Positions 19,860-31,381 of a DNA stretch of 64,000 nt are shown piece by piece (within the stretch, counting starts at the first letter, position 1; every line of letters begins with the position of its first letter). Origin of the DNA: an uncultured Mycoplasmatota bacterium (GTDB lineage Bacteria > Bacillota_I > Bacilli_A > Izemoplasmatales > Izemoplasmataceae); contig CAJXNT010000001.1 in assembly GCA_913057225.1 (NCBI GenBank), forward strand, positions 1 through 64,000, written 5' to 3'. Made by a program: the position numbers and the translations under genes. The notes beneath the pieces were generated by a model. It did no database searches. It had not been told where the DNA came from and saw only the letters and a list, made by a program, of their open reading frames with translations.

Positions 19860-20870
19860 TTAATCATCCAAATAGGCTTCGTAGTCAATGTAAATGACTC
19901 TTCCATCCATCAAAGGCTGGCTCAATCCATTGAGATCAGCCTCTGTTAATAGCGCTTCAATAAGTTCGGTGATGACATCACTCATGAGATCGGTATTATG
20001 AAATACGGTTCCATAAAGCAGGCCTCGGTCAATGGAGTCAATGGCCACATCCAACCCATCAATTCCCACCACAGGCACCCAGTTTTCAGCGCTTCGGTCT
20101 AAGACATCGCCCGTCTCAGGATTGACCATCAGCCCCGACTGCACTAAGGCGTCAATCGCCCCCAAGGCCATGGCATCGTTATTGCTGACAATCAGTTCAA
20201 CATGAAACGTCTCATCGGTAAATCGTTGCAACAACCGGCCGGTCGCTTCTTGCCGGTCAAAGTAGGCCACTTCCACATCCAAGAGATCGAATGCATGCTC
20301 GCTACTCATCAACAGCGTTTGAATGACATCGGTGCGAATTTCCGCATCTTGATGCCCCGGTTGACCTTTTAAAATGAGCGTTTGAATTGATCCATCTTGG
20401 TTTACATCGAGGGCTAATTCTTCCAGCAGCATTTCAATCAGCTCATATTGGATGCGAGCCGATTGTGAGGCTTCCGAGCCCACGTAGTAAGTATCAGGGG
20501 ATGAGAGGATATCTTCCCGCAAGGGTTCCCGATTAAAAAAGACCAAAGGAATGCCCGCTTGCTCCGCCAGTTCAATCAATGGATACACCCCCACCCGGTC
20601 CACAGGGTTGATGAGAATCAATGGGGGATTTTCCGCCACAATGTCTTTGAATTGATTGTTTTGAATCAACTGAGACCCATTGGCATCGTACACGTCAAAT
20701 GTGTAGCCATACGCTTGCGAAGCTTCCAGCAAAGACGCTTCAAATGTTTGCATGAACAAGTCATCCTGATCGTAAATCATCAAAGGAATGACCGCGTCGC
20801 CAGGCGTTTGACACGCGCTCAAAATCCCACTGAGGGTGAACATTAATAAAAGCATGAGTTTACGTTTCAT
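19860..20870 (-). CDS. MglB-like sugar-binding lipoprotein, probable sensory co-receptor
   Basis: A 336-residue lipoprotein (lipobox LSAC, Cys20) with the galactose/glucose-binding MglB fold, including the calcium loop region DVNQDGSIQ and LKGQPGHQDAE. The start at 20870 lies inside the end of the kinase gene (11-base overlap), showing co-translation with it rather than with the transporter. Its position as third gene of a regulator-kinase-binding protein unit resembles systems in which a binding protein presents sugar to a kinase, such as clostridial XylFII-LytSR. It could also feed the adjacent transporter as a second receptor. Confidence 0.85.
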   Translation of the reverse strand: MKRKLMLLLMFTLSGILSACQTPGDAVIPLMIYDQDDLFMQTFEASLLEASQAYGYTFDVYDANGSQLIQNNQFKDIVAENPPLILINPVDRVGVYPLIELAEQAGIPLVFFNREPLREDILSSPDTYYVGSEASQSARIQYELIEMLLEELALDVNQDGSIQTLILKGQPGHQDAEIRTDVIQTLLMSSEHAFDLLDVEVAYFDRQEATGRLLQRFTDETFHVELIVSNNDAMALGAIDALVQSGLMVNPETGDVLDRSAENWVPVVGIDGLDVAIDSIDRGLLYGTVFHNTDLMSDVITELIEALLTEADLNGLSQPLMDGRVIYIDYEAYLDD

Positions 20871-22590
20871 CGGATGCCTCAACTTTCTGCTTAGGGATAC
20901 CAATATGCACCGTGGTGGATACATCCAGTTCGGAATAAAATTCAAAAATGATTTGGGTTTGATAATAAAGTTTCAACCGTTGATAGACGTTTTTTAGTCC
21001 TACGCTCTCATACCGGTCTTCGTGAATGTTAAGGTAGATGGTCTCGATTTGACTTTGAGTGATGCCATAACCGGTGTTGGTGACATAAAAATGAACAAAC
21101 TCATCGTCCACCTGGGCGGCAATGGTAATCAAGCTTTTTTCATCTTGGTCGATGCCATGATAAATCGCATTTTCAATCAAGGGTTGTAAGATCAGCTTAA
21201 TGGTGGTGTACTGGTGGACCGCCGCATCCACATCAAAGTGATAGTCGAATTGGTATGCGTAGCGGATTTTTTGAATTTTTAAATAATTTTCTGCATGCTC
21301 GAGTTCTTTTTGGATGGGAATGATGGCTTGACCTTTGGAAATACTGATCCGGAAGAAGCGCGACAATGACACCACCATGTCGATGACATCTTGGGGTTTA
21401 TTTTGTTCGGACAGTCCAACGATGGAATCCAGCGTGTTGTATAAAAAGTGCGGATTGATTTGCGTCTGTAAGGCAATGAGCTCGGTTTTACGTTTTTCAT
21501 CTTCTTCTTTTTCTAAATTTTTCAGTAACGTACGAATTTCTCGAATCATGCGATTGTATTCGTGCGATAATTCGACAATTTCTCGTTGCCCTTGAATGGA
21601 GACTTCTTCGTATAAATGATCCCGATGATTGACGTTTTTCATATGGTTTTGGAGCTTTGTCAACGGCCGTGTGATGGCTTTAGAGACCAAATTAAAGGTC
21701 ACCGATCCTACCACCAATGCGGAGAGGAAAATAAAAAAGATGACCAAGAATAACGTCCGGTTGGTGGTTTGTAAGACATCCATGTTCATAAAGGTTGCGA
21801 GTCGAAACCGGGTCTGAGGGATGGTTTGAATGCTGACATAATACTGGCGATCTTCTAAGCTTTCAAAGCCACTGCCGATGACTTGATCTAACACCAATTG
21901 GACCGACGGACACGTCGCATCCTCACAGTTCGATAATGTGCTTAAAATCACAGTTTCATTGGGCCCAATCAGTAAGGAATGGCCCCCACGTTCTGGGTAG
22001 ACATTCTCTAAAATGGCTTCCAAGGCCGACAGTTTGATTTCAAACGCTAAAACCCCTTCGAATGTTTCCCCGGCATCCACATACGTGACGGCTTTGGACA
22101 TCAACAAGGTATCATCGGTATCGCCATAATAAAAACTAAATCCGGGTTGTGGGGTGGTGATATAAAGCAACGGATTGGTCAGCGATTGATCGATAAAGGT
22201 CCGATCACTCCGGTTGCGAAACAATTTTGTGGGGGTATCGTTATATTGAATGGCCCCCGCCGCATCAAACAAGGTGATGGATTGAATGTTGGGATTGGAA
22301 AACTGATAGCTCGTTAACACCGCTTGGATGTCACTCGGCGTGTTCGACGGTTCATCGAGCGCTTCTTCTAAAAGGCCCATCAACACCCGATTTTCTTCGA
22401 AATACGATTCAAAATTTAAGGCAATTTGTTGGTTGATGGAAATGGCGTTGTTTTCAGAAAATCCTTCGAACCGGGTGGTGGAGGTAAAATAAGACGCTAA
22501 AAAGGCCGCGATTAACGCGCCACTGATGATGAGAAAAAACACCACATTCAGTTTCCAATTAAAGCCGAGCTCCCGCGTGATTTTTTTCAT
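20860..22590 (-). CDS. YesM-like sensor histidine kinase
   Basis: A 576-residue membrane kinase. One helix (about 13-34) and a second (about 277-300) flank an extracellular domain of some 240 residues of Cache type; a HAMP linker follows (TRPLTKLQNHMKNV). The phospho-acceptor His is at about 381 in INPHFLYNTLDS, and the ATPase N-box is IENAIYHG. This is the His_kinase/YesM family. The start overlaps the TGA of the response regulator. It likely senses sugar, possibly through the binding lipoprotein encoded next. Confidence 0.93.
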   Translation of the reverse strand: MKKITRELGFNWKLNVVFFLIISGALIAAFLASYFTSTTRFEGFSENNAISINQQIALNFESYFEENRVLMGLLEEALDEPSNTPSDIQAVLTSYQFSNPNIQSITLFDAAGAIQYNDTPTKLFRNRSDRTFIDQSLTNPLLYITTPQPGFSFYYGDTDDTLLMSKAVTYVDAGETFEGVLAFEIKLSALEAILENVYPERGGHSLLIGPNETVILSTLSNCEDATCPSVQLVLDQVIGSGFESLEDRQYYVSIQTIPQTRFRLATFMNMDVLQTTNRTLFLVIFFIFLSALVVGSVTFNLVSKAITRPLTKLQNHMKNVNHRDHLYEEVSIQGQREIVELSHEYNRMIREIRTLLKNLEKEEDEKRKTELIALQTQINPHFLYNTLDSIVGLSEQNKPQDVIDMVVSLSRFFRISISKGQAIIPIQKELEHAENYLKIQKIRYAYQFDYHFDVDAAVHQYTTIKLILQPLIENAIYHGIDQDEKSLITIAAQVDDEFVHFYVTNTGYGITQSQIETIYLNIHEDRYESVGLKNVYQRLKLYYQTQIIFEFYSELDVSTTVHIGIPKQKVEASDET

Positions 22591-24128
22591 AGGCGAAAGT
22601 CTCGCGGGGATTTCCCGACCACACGCTTAAAGGCATGGGAAAAATAATAGACATCTTTATACCCCACATCCAGGGCAATTTGGGAAATGCTTTGGGTGGT
22701 GTTTTTGAGTAAATCTCGCGCTAAATCGACCCGTTTTTGCGTCACAAAGCGAGAGAACGTAACGCCCGTTTTGGCTTTAAATTGCTTGGATATATACGGC
22801 ACGCTGAGATAAAAGTTTTGACTGATGTGATCCAGCGATAAGTCTCTGAGTTGAATGTTTTGTTCCACATATTCAATGATCTCTTGAATGCGAGAAGCGG
22901 GATGCGGTCTTTTTTTCATGAGGCGCGTTTGCCAGGTCATTAAATGGGATGTAAATAAATCACGCAAGGCATCAAAGTCACTGGCGGCTTCATACATTGA
23001 GGCCGAAACTTCACCGGCTGAGACCTCATCGAAATCGGAAAGACTCAAAATATGCAGTGAAGCCAAATAAAGTTCCATTTTCACTTGCGCAAGCGAATGA
23101 CTTAATTCTTTTTTTGCCTGTTCAAATTGGGTCTGGATGAATTTTTCTAACCCTTCTGGGTTGGATGAAAATAACCGTTTGAGAATCTCTAAATCTTCCG
23201 TCTCAAAAATGAGGGTTTTGTGGGTGCCCAGTTCATCGTCGTAAAAATAAACTTGGCCGCCTTCACGGGTACGGATGGAATCTTTAAGGTTCGAAAGATC
23301 ATGAAAGATACTTGAGAGAGCCTGGATGTTTGGATAAAAACGACTGACCAGTCCGGTGACTGACACTTCAAAGAATCGTTCAATCATCAAATTCCATTGA
23401 GCCATCATTTGCGTGATGTGTACTTTCTCTGGAGAATCTTCCCCGCAGAGAATAAAAAGACCATCGGGAAACACCATGATTTCTTGGAATGCTGTGGACG
23501 ATAATTCTTCTTGGATGAATGTTTTGAGCGCGTAATATAAATCATCCAGCCGTTTATCACTCGGCCCACTCACCCATAGGCCATAATACGTGGCTTCCGC
23601 CATCCACGTGACGCCCATGGCCTCAAGGCGTTTTAAATCCCGGGGACTCAGTTCGTCGTAAAGAATGTAAGAGATCAACGTTTTTTCAATGAGACTCGGT
23701 TGCATCGCATTGTAGTTTTTCCGAAGCGCCGCAAATTGTTGTTTTTTGGCTTCCGCCTCATCCATTTCTTGTTTGAGCTTCGCTAAAAAAGCCCGCAGCT
23801 CGCTTTGAGCCACCGGTTTCATTAAATAGTGCTCGATTTTTAAATTAATGGCTTCTTTTGCATAGTCAAAATCATCGTAGCCCGTGATGAAAGCGACTTT
23901 AATCGAGGGATACATGGACCGGACCTGACGGGTCAGTTCAATGCCATCAATAAATGGCATTTTAATATCCGATAAAATCACATCCACCGGATGCTGATCC
24001 AGGAAGTCTAAGGCATCGAATCCGTTGCCGGCCGTGCCCACCACTTCAAAGCCAGGCATGTCTTTTAAATGCGATTGGATGCGACCCCGAATTTCGTCTT
24101 CGTCGTCGACCAAGAGTAGTTTATACAT
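22587..24128 (-). CDS. YesN-like response regulator with AraC-type DNA-binding domain
   Basis: A 513-residue regulator. The receiver domain (1-120) has the acid pair at 8-9, phospho-acceptor Asp54 (LSDIKMP) and the conserved Lys in MKP. A long middle region follows, and the last 100 residues are an AraC/XylS double helix-turn-helix (LSLDHISQNFYLSVPYISK, ISQIALDVGYKDVYYFSHAF). Ends in TGA overlapping the kinase start. The obvious target is the sugar importer operon downstream. Confidence 0.95.
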   Translation of the reverse strand: MYKLLLVDDEDEIRGRIQSHLKDMPGFEVVGTAGNGFDALDFLDQHPVDVILSDIKMPFIDGIELTRQVRSMYPSIKVAFITGYDDFDYAKEAINLKIEHYLMKPVAQSELRAFLAKLKQEMDEAEAKKQQFAALRKNYNAMQPSLIEKTLISYILYDELSPRDLKRLEAMGVTWMAEATYYGLWVSGPSDKRLDDLYYALKTFIQEELSSTAFQEIMVFPDGLFILCGEDSPEKVHITQMMAQWNLMIERFFEVSVTGLVSRFYPNIQALSSIFHDLSNLKDSIRTREGGQVYFYDDELGTHKTLIFETEDLEILKRLFSSNPEGLEKFIQTQFEQAKKELSHSLAQVKMELYLASLHILSLSDFDEVSAGEVSASMYEAASDFDALRDLFTSHLMTWQTRLMKKRPHPASRIQEIIEYVEQNIQLRDLSLDHISQNFYLSVPYISKQFKAKTGVTFSRFVTQKRVDLARDLLKNTTQSISQIALDVGYKDVYYFSHAFKRVVGKSPRDFRL

Positions 24129-24145
24129 AAAAACTCCTTGGGGTC

Positions 24146-24173
24146 ATTATACCTTGGACTTGACCGGATTGAA
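24146..24173 (-). promoter_or_regulatory. promoter of the two-component/binding-protein operon
   Basis: TATAAT (24146-24151) with a weak TTCAAT (24168-24173) 16 bases upstream on the minus strand, just below the dps terminator. Confidence 0.4.
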
Positions 24174-24190
24174 AAATCAAAAAACGCGTA

Positions 24191-24221
24191 AAAAAAAACT
24201 CTCACTGAGGGTGAGAGTTTT
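24191..24221 (-). terminator. terminator after dps
   Basis: Minus-strand AAAACTCTCAC-CCTCA-GTGAGAGTTTT followed by a long T run, nine bases after the dps stop. Confidence 0.9.
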
Positions 24222-24228
24222 ATCCGTA

Positions 24229-24657
24229 TTATTTCAGTTGTTGCGATGCAAACCAGATGCGTTTATCGTAGGCACTTTCTAAATCGTCGCACATGGCCGC
24301 GGTGACCGCATCATCGCTGGACGCGTCTCTCAAGGCTTGAACGCTCGCTTTTAATCCTTCGTAGGATGCTTTGACGATGGTGATCACTTCTTTAATGTCA
24401 AAGTCTTTTTCGGGCAATTCTTCCACATCGGTAAGGGCCAGATAATCTTTGAGTGCGGCGGGGGCATAGGCATCCAGCATCCGCATCCGCTCGGCCACGT
24501 CATCGTAATGTTCAAAGAATTCGTTGTACATGTCTTCTAACGCTTCGTGCACTGGCACAAATCGTGGACCTTTGACATTCCAATGCAGGTTGTGAAATTT
24601 CGTGTTTAAGACCGCCAGATCGGCCACAAGTTTCCGCATGATTTCGAGTTTTTTCAT
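24229..24657 (-). CDS. dps: Dps-family ferritin-like protein
   Basis: A 142-residue four-helix protein that stores iron and shields DNA from peroxide as a dodecamer. The inter-subunit ferroxidase ligands are visible: NLHWNVKGPRF with two His, then VHEALEDMYNEFFEHYDDVAERM. The C-terminal helix carries no basic DNA-binding tail. The start is preceded by AGGAGA. Regulation by a PerR-type repressor is suggested by the palindrome in its promoter. Confidence 0.95.
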   Translation of the reverse strand: MKKLEIMRKLVADLAVLNTKFHNLHWNVKGPRFVPVHEALEDMYNEFFEHYDDVAERMRMLDAYAPAALKDYLALTDVEELPEKDFDIKEVITIVKASYEGLKASVQALRDASSDDAVTAAMCDDLESAYDKRIWFASQQLK

Positions 24658-24688
24658 GAATGTATCTCCTTTTTTCTAAGATACTTTC

Positions 24689-24717
24689 ATTATATTGTAA
24701 TCATTACAATTTTGCAA
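24689..24717 (-). promoter_or_regulatory. dps promoter
   Basis: TTGCAA (24712-24717), exactly 17 bases, TATAAT (24689-24694). It begins seven bases after the atpC stop, with no terminator between. Confidence 0.85.
24695..24709. promoter_or_regulatory. PerR/Fur-type operator
   Basis: TTGTAATGATTACAA is a perfect 7-1-7 palindrome matching the PerR box TTATAATNATTATAA in 13 of 15 positions. It lies between the -10 and -35 of dps, the classical place for a peroxide-relieved repressor. Fur or Zur is less likely given the gene served. Confidence 0.8.
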
Positions 24718-24723
24718 ATGATA

Positions 24724-25116
24724 CTAAGAGCGTTGCCCAGCTCGGGCTTTTTTGATGTTTTTCTTGAGCTCGTTTTCGGCCCGAGTGAAGTCGATTTGAC
24801 GGGCTCTGTTTTCTTCGATTCGAATTTCTCTGAAGGATTCGAGAGCCGCTTCAGCGTCTTCGGGGGTTTTGCCCACGTTGGCCTCTTGGGCGATGACGGT
24901 GGCTTCATTGTTGGAAAATTCCAGTTGGCCATTGATGACCACCACATAAAGCGTTTGCGATTTCGCCACCAATTTGATGGTCGCGTATTCCAAGGCCGCA
25001 ATCACGGGTACGTGATCGTTCAGCACGGCAAAATCCCCCGTGGCTTTTTCAACCACGAAGTGTTCGATGGATTCTTGGAATTGGACCCCGGCGGGGGAAA
25101 TGAGTGAAAATTGCAT
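24724..25116 (-). CDS. atpC: ATP synthase epsilon subunit
   Basis: A 130-residue central-stalk subunit with the beta-barrel N-terminal domain (FSLISPAG, GDFAVLNDHVPV) and a two-helix C-terminal domain. Follows atpD with a one-base gap and closes the atp operon. No terminator separates it from the dps promoter. Confidence 0.95.
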   Translation of the reverse strand: MQFSLISPAGVQFQESIEHFVVEKATGDFAVLNDHVPVIAALEYATIKLVAKSQTLYVVVINGQLEFSNNEATVIAQEANVGKTPEDAEAALESFREIRIEENRARQIDFTRAENELKKNIKKARAGQRS

Positions 25117-25117
25117 A

Positions 25118-26539
<1,422 letters not shown>

Positions 26540-27418
26540 CTAGTTCACAGCGTTGGCGCCGCCGATGATATCGGTGAGTTCAATGGTGATCGCATCTTGA
26601 CGGGCTTTGTTGTATGAGAGTGTGAGTGTATCAATGACTTCTTTGGCATTGTCGGTCGCATTTTTCATGGCGGTCATGCGTGAGGCATGCTCGCTCGCTT
26701 TACCTTCTAAGACCATGCCATAAAGCGTATGGACCACATAGTTTGGAAGTAGGACTGAAAGCGTGGTCGCAATGTCGGGTTCAAAATCATAAATCAAATT
26801 GGGCGATTCATGCTTTTGCGTGTCGACATCGGGATTGAATTCCAATGGCACGAGGGGTTTCACCGTCACTTCTTGCGACAACGTATTGATGAAGCGGTTA
26901 TAGACCGTGATGATTTCATCGGTGGAGCCGTCTAAGTACTGTTTAATGAAGGTGTCGGTGAGTTTTTGAAAGTCGATGAATTGGAAATCATCGCGCACTT
27001 GGATGGGGGTGTCTGAGACCAATCGGTAGCCTTTTTGCTTGGCAAAGCTGAAGGCTTTATTGCCGATGGCCGCCACCGAAATCCGGTCAGGATCATACGA
27101 ATGCTCGTTCAAATACGCTTCGAAGGCTTTGAAGACATTCGCATTGTAAGGCCCGGCCAATCCTCGGTCGGACGTAATTAAAATAAAGGTCGAGTGCGAA
27201 ATGTCTCGCGGTTCCAACATCGGATGCGAAAGATCCGGATCTTCGTTAAAGATGCGCGAGAGAATCGCTTCAAGCTTTTCCGTCAATGGGCGGTAGGCTT
27301 TGATGGCTTTTTCCGCTTTTTTCAGTTTTGAAGCGCTGACCATATGCATCGCTTTGGTGATTTGCGATGTCTTTTGGGTGCCTTCAATGCGATTTTTGAT
27401 GTCTCGCATGTTCGCCAT
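26540..27418 (-). CDS. atpG: ATP synthase gamma subunit
   Basis: Rotor shaft of F1, 292 residues. The N-terminal helix RDIKNRIEGTQKTSQITKAM and the C-terminal helix with YNKARQDAITIELTDIIGGA are diagnostic. Lies between atpA and atpD. Confidence 0.97.
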   Translation of the reverse strand: MANMRDIKNRIEGTQKTSQITKAMHMVSASKLKKAEKAIKAYRPLTEKLEAILSRIFNEDPDLSHPMLEPRDISHSTFILITSDRGLAGPYNANVFKAFEAYLNEHSYDPDRISVAAIGNKAFSFAKQKGYRLVSDTPIQVRDDFQFIDFQKLTDTFIKQYLDGSTDEIITVYNRFINTLSQEVTVKPLVPLEFNPDVDTQKHESPNLIYDFEPDIATTLSVLLPNYVVHTLYGMVLEGKASEHASRMTAMKNATDNAKEVIDTLTLSYNKARQDAITIELTDIIGGANAVN

Positions 27419-27441
27419 AGCGATGAGCCTCCTTGGTTAAA

Positions 27442-28950
27442 TTAGACAAATGCCTTCACGGCTTTATTCATGACGCCATTCATTAAATCAGCGTCCGGCA
27501 GTACTTTTTCTTCACGAATGGTTTTTAAGCAGGCTTTACCGTCTTTGTCTTGGTCAAACGTGGCGTGTAAATGGGTTTCAAATCGACGGATGTCTTCAAT
27601 TTTGATGTCATCCAAGAACCCCCGTGTGAGGGCATAGATTGAAACCACTTGTTTTTCAACATCTAAGACTTCGTGCAACCCTTGTTTCAGGATTTCCACG
27701 GTTCGCTCACCCCGGGCCAGTTTCTTTTTGGTGGTGGCATCGAGATCGGACCCAAATTGGGTAAAGGCTTCTAACTCCCGGTAACTGGCGAGATCGAGCC
27801 TTAATGTTCCGGATACTTTCTTGATGGCTTTAATTTGGGCACTTCCCCCCACCCGAGACACCGAGTTTCCGGCGTTGATGGCGGGTCTAACCCCACTGTA
27901 GAAGAGATTGCTTTGGAGGAAAATTTGACCATCGGTGATGGAAATCACGTTGGTGGGAATGTACGCCGCAATGTCGCCGGCTTGCGTTTCAATGATGGGC
28001 AGGGCAGTGATCGACCCCCCGCCGAGATCATCGTTGAGTTTCGCTGCTCGCTCTAAAAGACGTGAGTGCAGGTAAAAGACATCGCCCGGGAACGCTTCAC
28101 GACCTGGGGGACGTCTTAAAAGCAAGGAGAGTTCACGGTAGGCAATGGCGTGTTTGGTGAGGTCATCATAGACGACCAAGACATGCTTGCCATCGTACAT
28201 AAATTCTTCGCCCATGGTCACCCCGGCATACGGAGCCAGGTAAAGGAGCGGACTGGGTTCAGACGCACTGGCAGAGACGATGGTGGTGTAATCCATCGCG
28301 CCATAGCGTTTTAACGTTTCTTGAATGCCCGCCACGGTCGATTCTTTTTGACCGATGGCGACATAAATACATAAGACATCTTTGCCTTTTTGGTTGATGA
28401 TGGTATCTACAGCAATCGAGGTTTTACCGGTTTTACGGTCCCCGATGATGAGCTCACGTTGGCCTCGGCCAATGGGAACTAAAGCATCCAACACTTTGAT
28501 GCCCGTTTGCAAGGGTTCTTCGACCGATTTTCGGGTCATGACCCCTGGGGCTTTTTTCTCTAGGGGCCGGGTTTTCTTAATGGGGATGGCGCCAAGTCCA
28601 TCAAGGGCTTGACCCAAGGGATTGACCACCCGGCCAATCAAGTCCTTGCCCACGGGCACCTCTAAAATACGCCCGGTGGTTCTCACCGAGTCGCCTTCTT
28701 TAATGGCCGTGGATTCATCCAAAATGATGACCCCCACGTGATCTTTTTCTAAGTTTAAGGCCATGCCATAGATATCATTATCAAACGCGAGGAGTTCCCC
28801 GCTCATGGCATTGTCAAGACCATGCACCAACGCGATGCCATCGCCGACACTGACCACCGTTCCAACGGAATCGGTTTTTAAGTCTTTGTCGAACGACTCA
28901 ATTTGCGCTTTGATGAGGTTGCTGATCTCAACGGGATTAATTTTACTCAT
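27442..28950 (-). CDS. atpA: ATP synthase alpha subunit
   Basis: Non-catalytic nucleotide-binding F1 subunit, 502 residues. [14 protein letters not shown] is the P-loop, and the visible motif [18 protein letters not shown] contains the arginine finger. Preceded by atpH with a four-base gap. Confidence 0.98.
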   Translation of the reverse strand: MSKINPVEISNLIKAQIESFDKDLKTDSVGTVVSVGDGIALVHGLDNAMSGELLAFDNDIYGMALNLEKDHVGVIILDESTAIKEGDSVRTTGRILEVPVGKDLIGRVVNPLGQALDGLGAIPIKKTRPLEKKAPGVMTRKSVEEPLQTGIKVLDALVPIGRGQRELIIGDRKTGKTSIAVDTIINQKGKDVLCIYVAIGQKESTVAGIQETLKRYGAMDYTTIVSASASEPSPLLYLAPYAGVTMGEEFMYDGKHVLVVYDDLTKHAIAYRELSLLLRRPPGREAFPGDVFYLHSRLLERAAKLNDDLGGGSITALPIIETQAGDIAAYIPTNVISITDGQIFLQSNLFYSGVRPAINAGNSVSRVGGSAQIKAIKKVSGTLRLDLASYRELEAFTQFGSDLDATTKKKLARGERTVEILKQGLHEVLDVEKQVVSIYALTRGFLDDIKIEDIRRFETHLHATFDQDKDGKACLKTIREEKVLPDADLMNGVMNKAVKAFV

Positions 28951-28954
28951 AGCG

Positions 28955-29464
28955 TCACCTGCTTATCGTGTGTTTAAGTGCGTCATACATCGCCATCGTG
29001 GAAGCGTCAAACACTTGATCATCGTAGGCAATTTTAAGGCCTCCGACCATGGCGGGATTGACGGTGATGTTGAGTTTGGGTGTTTTAAACCGTTTTTTAA
29101 AGGATTCAATGAGCGCATTTTCTTGCGCTTTGGAGAGCGGATGTGCGGTTTCAACGTGAATCACTTTTTCGTCACTCAGCGATTCAACGAGTGCAAAAAA
29201 AGCCTCCAGGATGGCGGTGAATTCCGCCATGCGGTGGTGATGATTCAAGACATCCACAAATTGCAAAATCAGCGGATGATCGGTCGCCTTTTCAACCAGA
29301 CCGCGCACATCGCTGGGGGAAACACTGGGATGCGCTAAAAAGCGCTCTTGACCCGCAAAGCCTTCCGCCAAACCTTGGGCGATGGCTTCGACATCCTCAA
29401 GGGCGTCTTTTTCTAACGCCATGTCTAAAAGTGCCCGAGCATACGAATCATGCAAGCTACTCAT
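28955..29464 (-). CDS. atpH: ATP synthase delta subunit
   Basis: Peripheral-stalk cap, 169 residues, with the N-terminal [12 protein letters not shown] motif and the C-terminal [10 protein letters not shown] segment typical of OSCP/delta. It overlaps atpF by eight bases. Confidence 0.95.
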   Translation of the reverse strand: MSSLHDSYARALLDMALEKDALEDVEAIAQGLAEGFAGQERFLAHPSVSPSDVRGLVEKATDHPLILQFVDVLNHHHRMAEFTAILEAFFALVESLSDEKVIHVETAHPLSKAQENALIESFKKRFKTPKLNITVNPAMVGGLKIAYDDQVFDASTMAMYDALKHTISR

Positions 29465-29999
29465 GGTGGCTCACTTCCTCGATGGCTTCATCAATCAGCG
29501 CCATGTAGGTCGCTTCATCGATTTCTTTGGCCACGACTTTTTTGGAGAGCACCATGGCCACGCTGATGATTTCTTCGCGCAGCGATTTACGGGCATTTTC
29601 AATGTCTTTCGTGATTTCGTTTTCTGCTTGTTTACGCATCGCATCCACGTCTTCTTGCGTTTTGGCGAGCGTATTTTCACGTTGGTTTTTGGCTTGTTCT
29701 TTGGCCGCATCTAAAATGGCTTTCGCCTCTTCTTTGATGCTTTGCATTTCGTTTTCCGCTTTTTCTCTTAACGCTTGCGCCTTTTCTTTATCGGCTTGCG
29801 CCGATGCGATGTCTTCATCGACCACGCTTTGACGCGCATCCAAAAAGGCGGTGACTTTGTCCCAGAGAAATTGCTTCACCAGCACAATTAAAACCACCGT
29901 GGCGACCAATTGAATGAGAATTTCAATCGGATTAATGATGATGCCATTACGAACTAAATTCTCAATCGCTTCGGCAAGTCTAGAAGCAAATCCAGACAT
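29457..29999 (-). CDS. atpF: ATP synthase b subunit
   Basis: Peripheral stalk, 180 residues: one N-terminal membrane helix (about 23-43, IEILIQLVATVVLIVLV) and a long charged coiled coil rich in Ala, Glu and Lys. Overlaps atpH at its end. Confidence 0.95.
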   Translation of the reverse strand: MSGFASRLAEAIENLVRNGIIINPIEILIQLVATVVLIVLVKQFLWDKVTAFLDARQSVVDEDIASAQADKEKAQALREKAENEMQSIKEEAKAILDAAKEQAKNQRENTLAKTQEDVDAMRKQAENEITKDIENARKSLREEIISVAMVLSKKVVAKEIDEATYMALIDEAIEEVSHHE

Positions 30000-30016
30000 A
30001 CGGACCTCCCTCTAAA

Positions 30017-30295
<279 letters not shown>

Positions 30296-30300
30296 TTATT

Positions 30301-31002
30301 TTAAGCTGGTTCCGAATCTTCAATTGCCATCGACAAGAAGATCGTGAGCAGCATGAAATACACAAAAGCTTGAATGGCCCCAAAGAACACGGTAAAGATG
30401 GGATGGAGTAAGACGGTGGTGAGGACAATGTTTCCCGCAGTTCCGAATATGGAAGGCCCAAAGAAGGCATAGATCAGCGCACTGATGACGGCGCCTGAGA
30501 GAATGTTCCCGAACAACCGAAGGCCCATCGCGGTGGGCGTGGAAAGTTCGCCGAACAAATTAATCGGCAGCAAGAGGACGTTGGGACTCGATAAATCCTT
30601 CAGTCGTTGCCACGGTTTTTTAATGATCAGCCCAGCGCCTTGGATGGTGAGAATGGCAAACAGTGAAAACGCGAGGGCGACGTTGATATTTGAAAGCGGC
30701 GTTGCGAGCCCAAAGAGGTTCGCGGTGTTGGCGATGAGTAAATAAAAAAGGATTGCAAAAAGTAAGGGCGCGAAGGTCCGCCAGCGCTTACCATAGTAAT
30801 CCTTAATCAGATTGTTGATGGTGGAAATCGCCACAATGACGATGTTTTCAATAATACTGGGTTGATCGGTGGGCGTGAGTTTTGAGACTTTGCGGCCCAT
30901 CACGAACGAAAAGAGGCCGATGAGGCCAATGATCAGTAGACTATGCTTTAAATTGACGGACCAATTGAGAAAATTCCAATCGACCGAGATGATATTACCC
31001 AT
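30301..31002 (-). CDS. atpB: ATP synthase a subunit
   Basis: Membrane stator with the ion half-channels, about 233 residues and five or six helices. The essential arginine is in MGLRLFGN. The start at 31002 follows AAAGGA; an upstream ATG at 31032 is in frame but lies inside atpI. Precedes atpE. Confidence 0.96.
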   Translation of the reverse strand: MGNIISVDWNFLNWSVNLKHSLLIIGLIGLFSFVMGRKVSKLTPTDQPSIIENIVIVAISTINNLIKDYYGKRWRTFAPLLFAILFYLLIANTANLFGLATPLSNINVALAFSLFAILTIQGAGLIIKKPWQRLKDLSSPNVLLLPINLFGELSTPTAMGLRLFGNILSGAVISALIYAFFGPSIFGTAGNIVLTTVLLHPIFTVFFGAIQAFVYFMLLTIFLSMAIEDSEPA

Positions 31003-31381
31003 GGTCTTCGTCCTTTCTGTGGACCCATACACTTATCAATAATACACCTTTGAAGACAAAAAAGCCTCCAAATACACTTAAAAAGTAAATGCTTTCATTG
31101 ATGAAGCTGAAAAATAGGATGAATCCGTATATCGCATACCGAACTAAATAGTTTCTTCGCGTCAACCACACCCATTTTTGCGGCGTGTCACTGTGTTTAG
31201 TAAACGACCGATAGTTCATACTTGCAAGCATGACGCTCACGATCGCCCCAAGCGCAAATGAAACCGCCAACATGACCGCATCCACCGACTCAATGAATAA
31301 TCCAACGGCCCATAAAATGACGGCCAAGACCACAGTGGCGGGCCAGACATAAAAGAAGGTTTTTAAATACGCAGCATTCAT
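30995..31381 (-). CDS. atpI: AtpI-family membrane protein
   Basis: A 128-residue protein with four hydrophobic helices at the head of the atp operon, in the place and topology of the AtpI chaperone that helps assemble the c ring. Sequence similarity is judged by topology and position rather than by a firm motif. Overlaps both neighbours by a few bases. Confidence 0.7.
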   Translation of the reverse strand: MNAAYLKTFFYVWPATVVLAVILWAVGLFIESVDAVMLAVSFALGAIVSVMLASMNYRSFTKHSDTPQKWVWLTRRNYLVRYAIYGFILFFSFINESIYFLSVFGGFFVFKGVLLISVWVHRKDEDHG

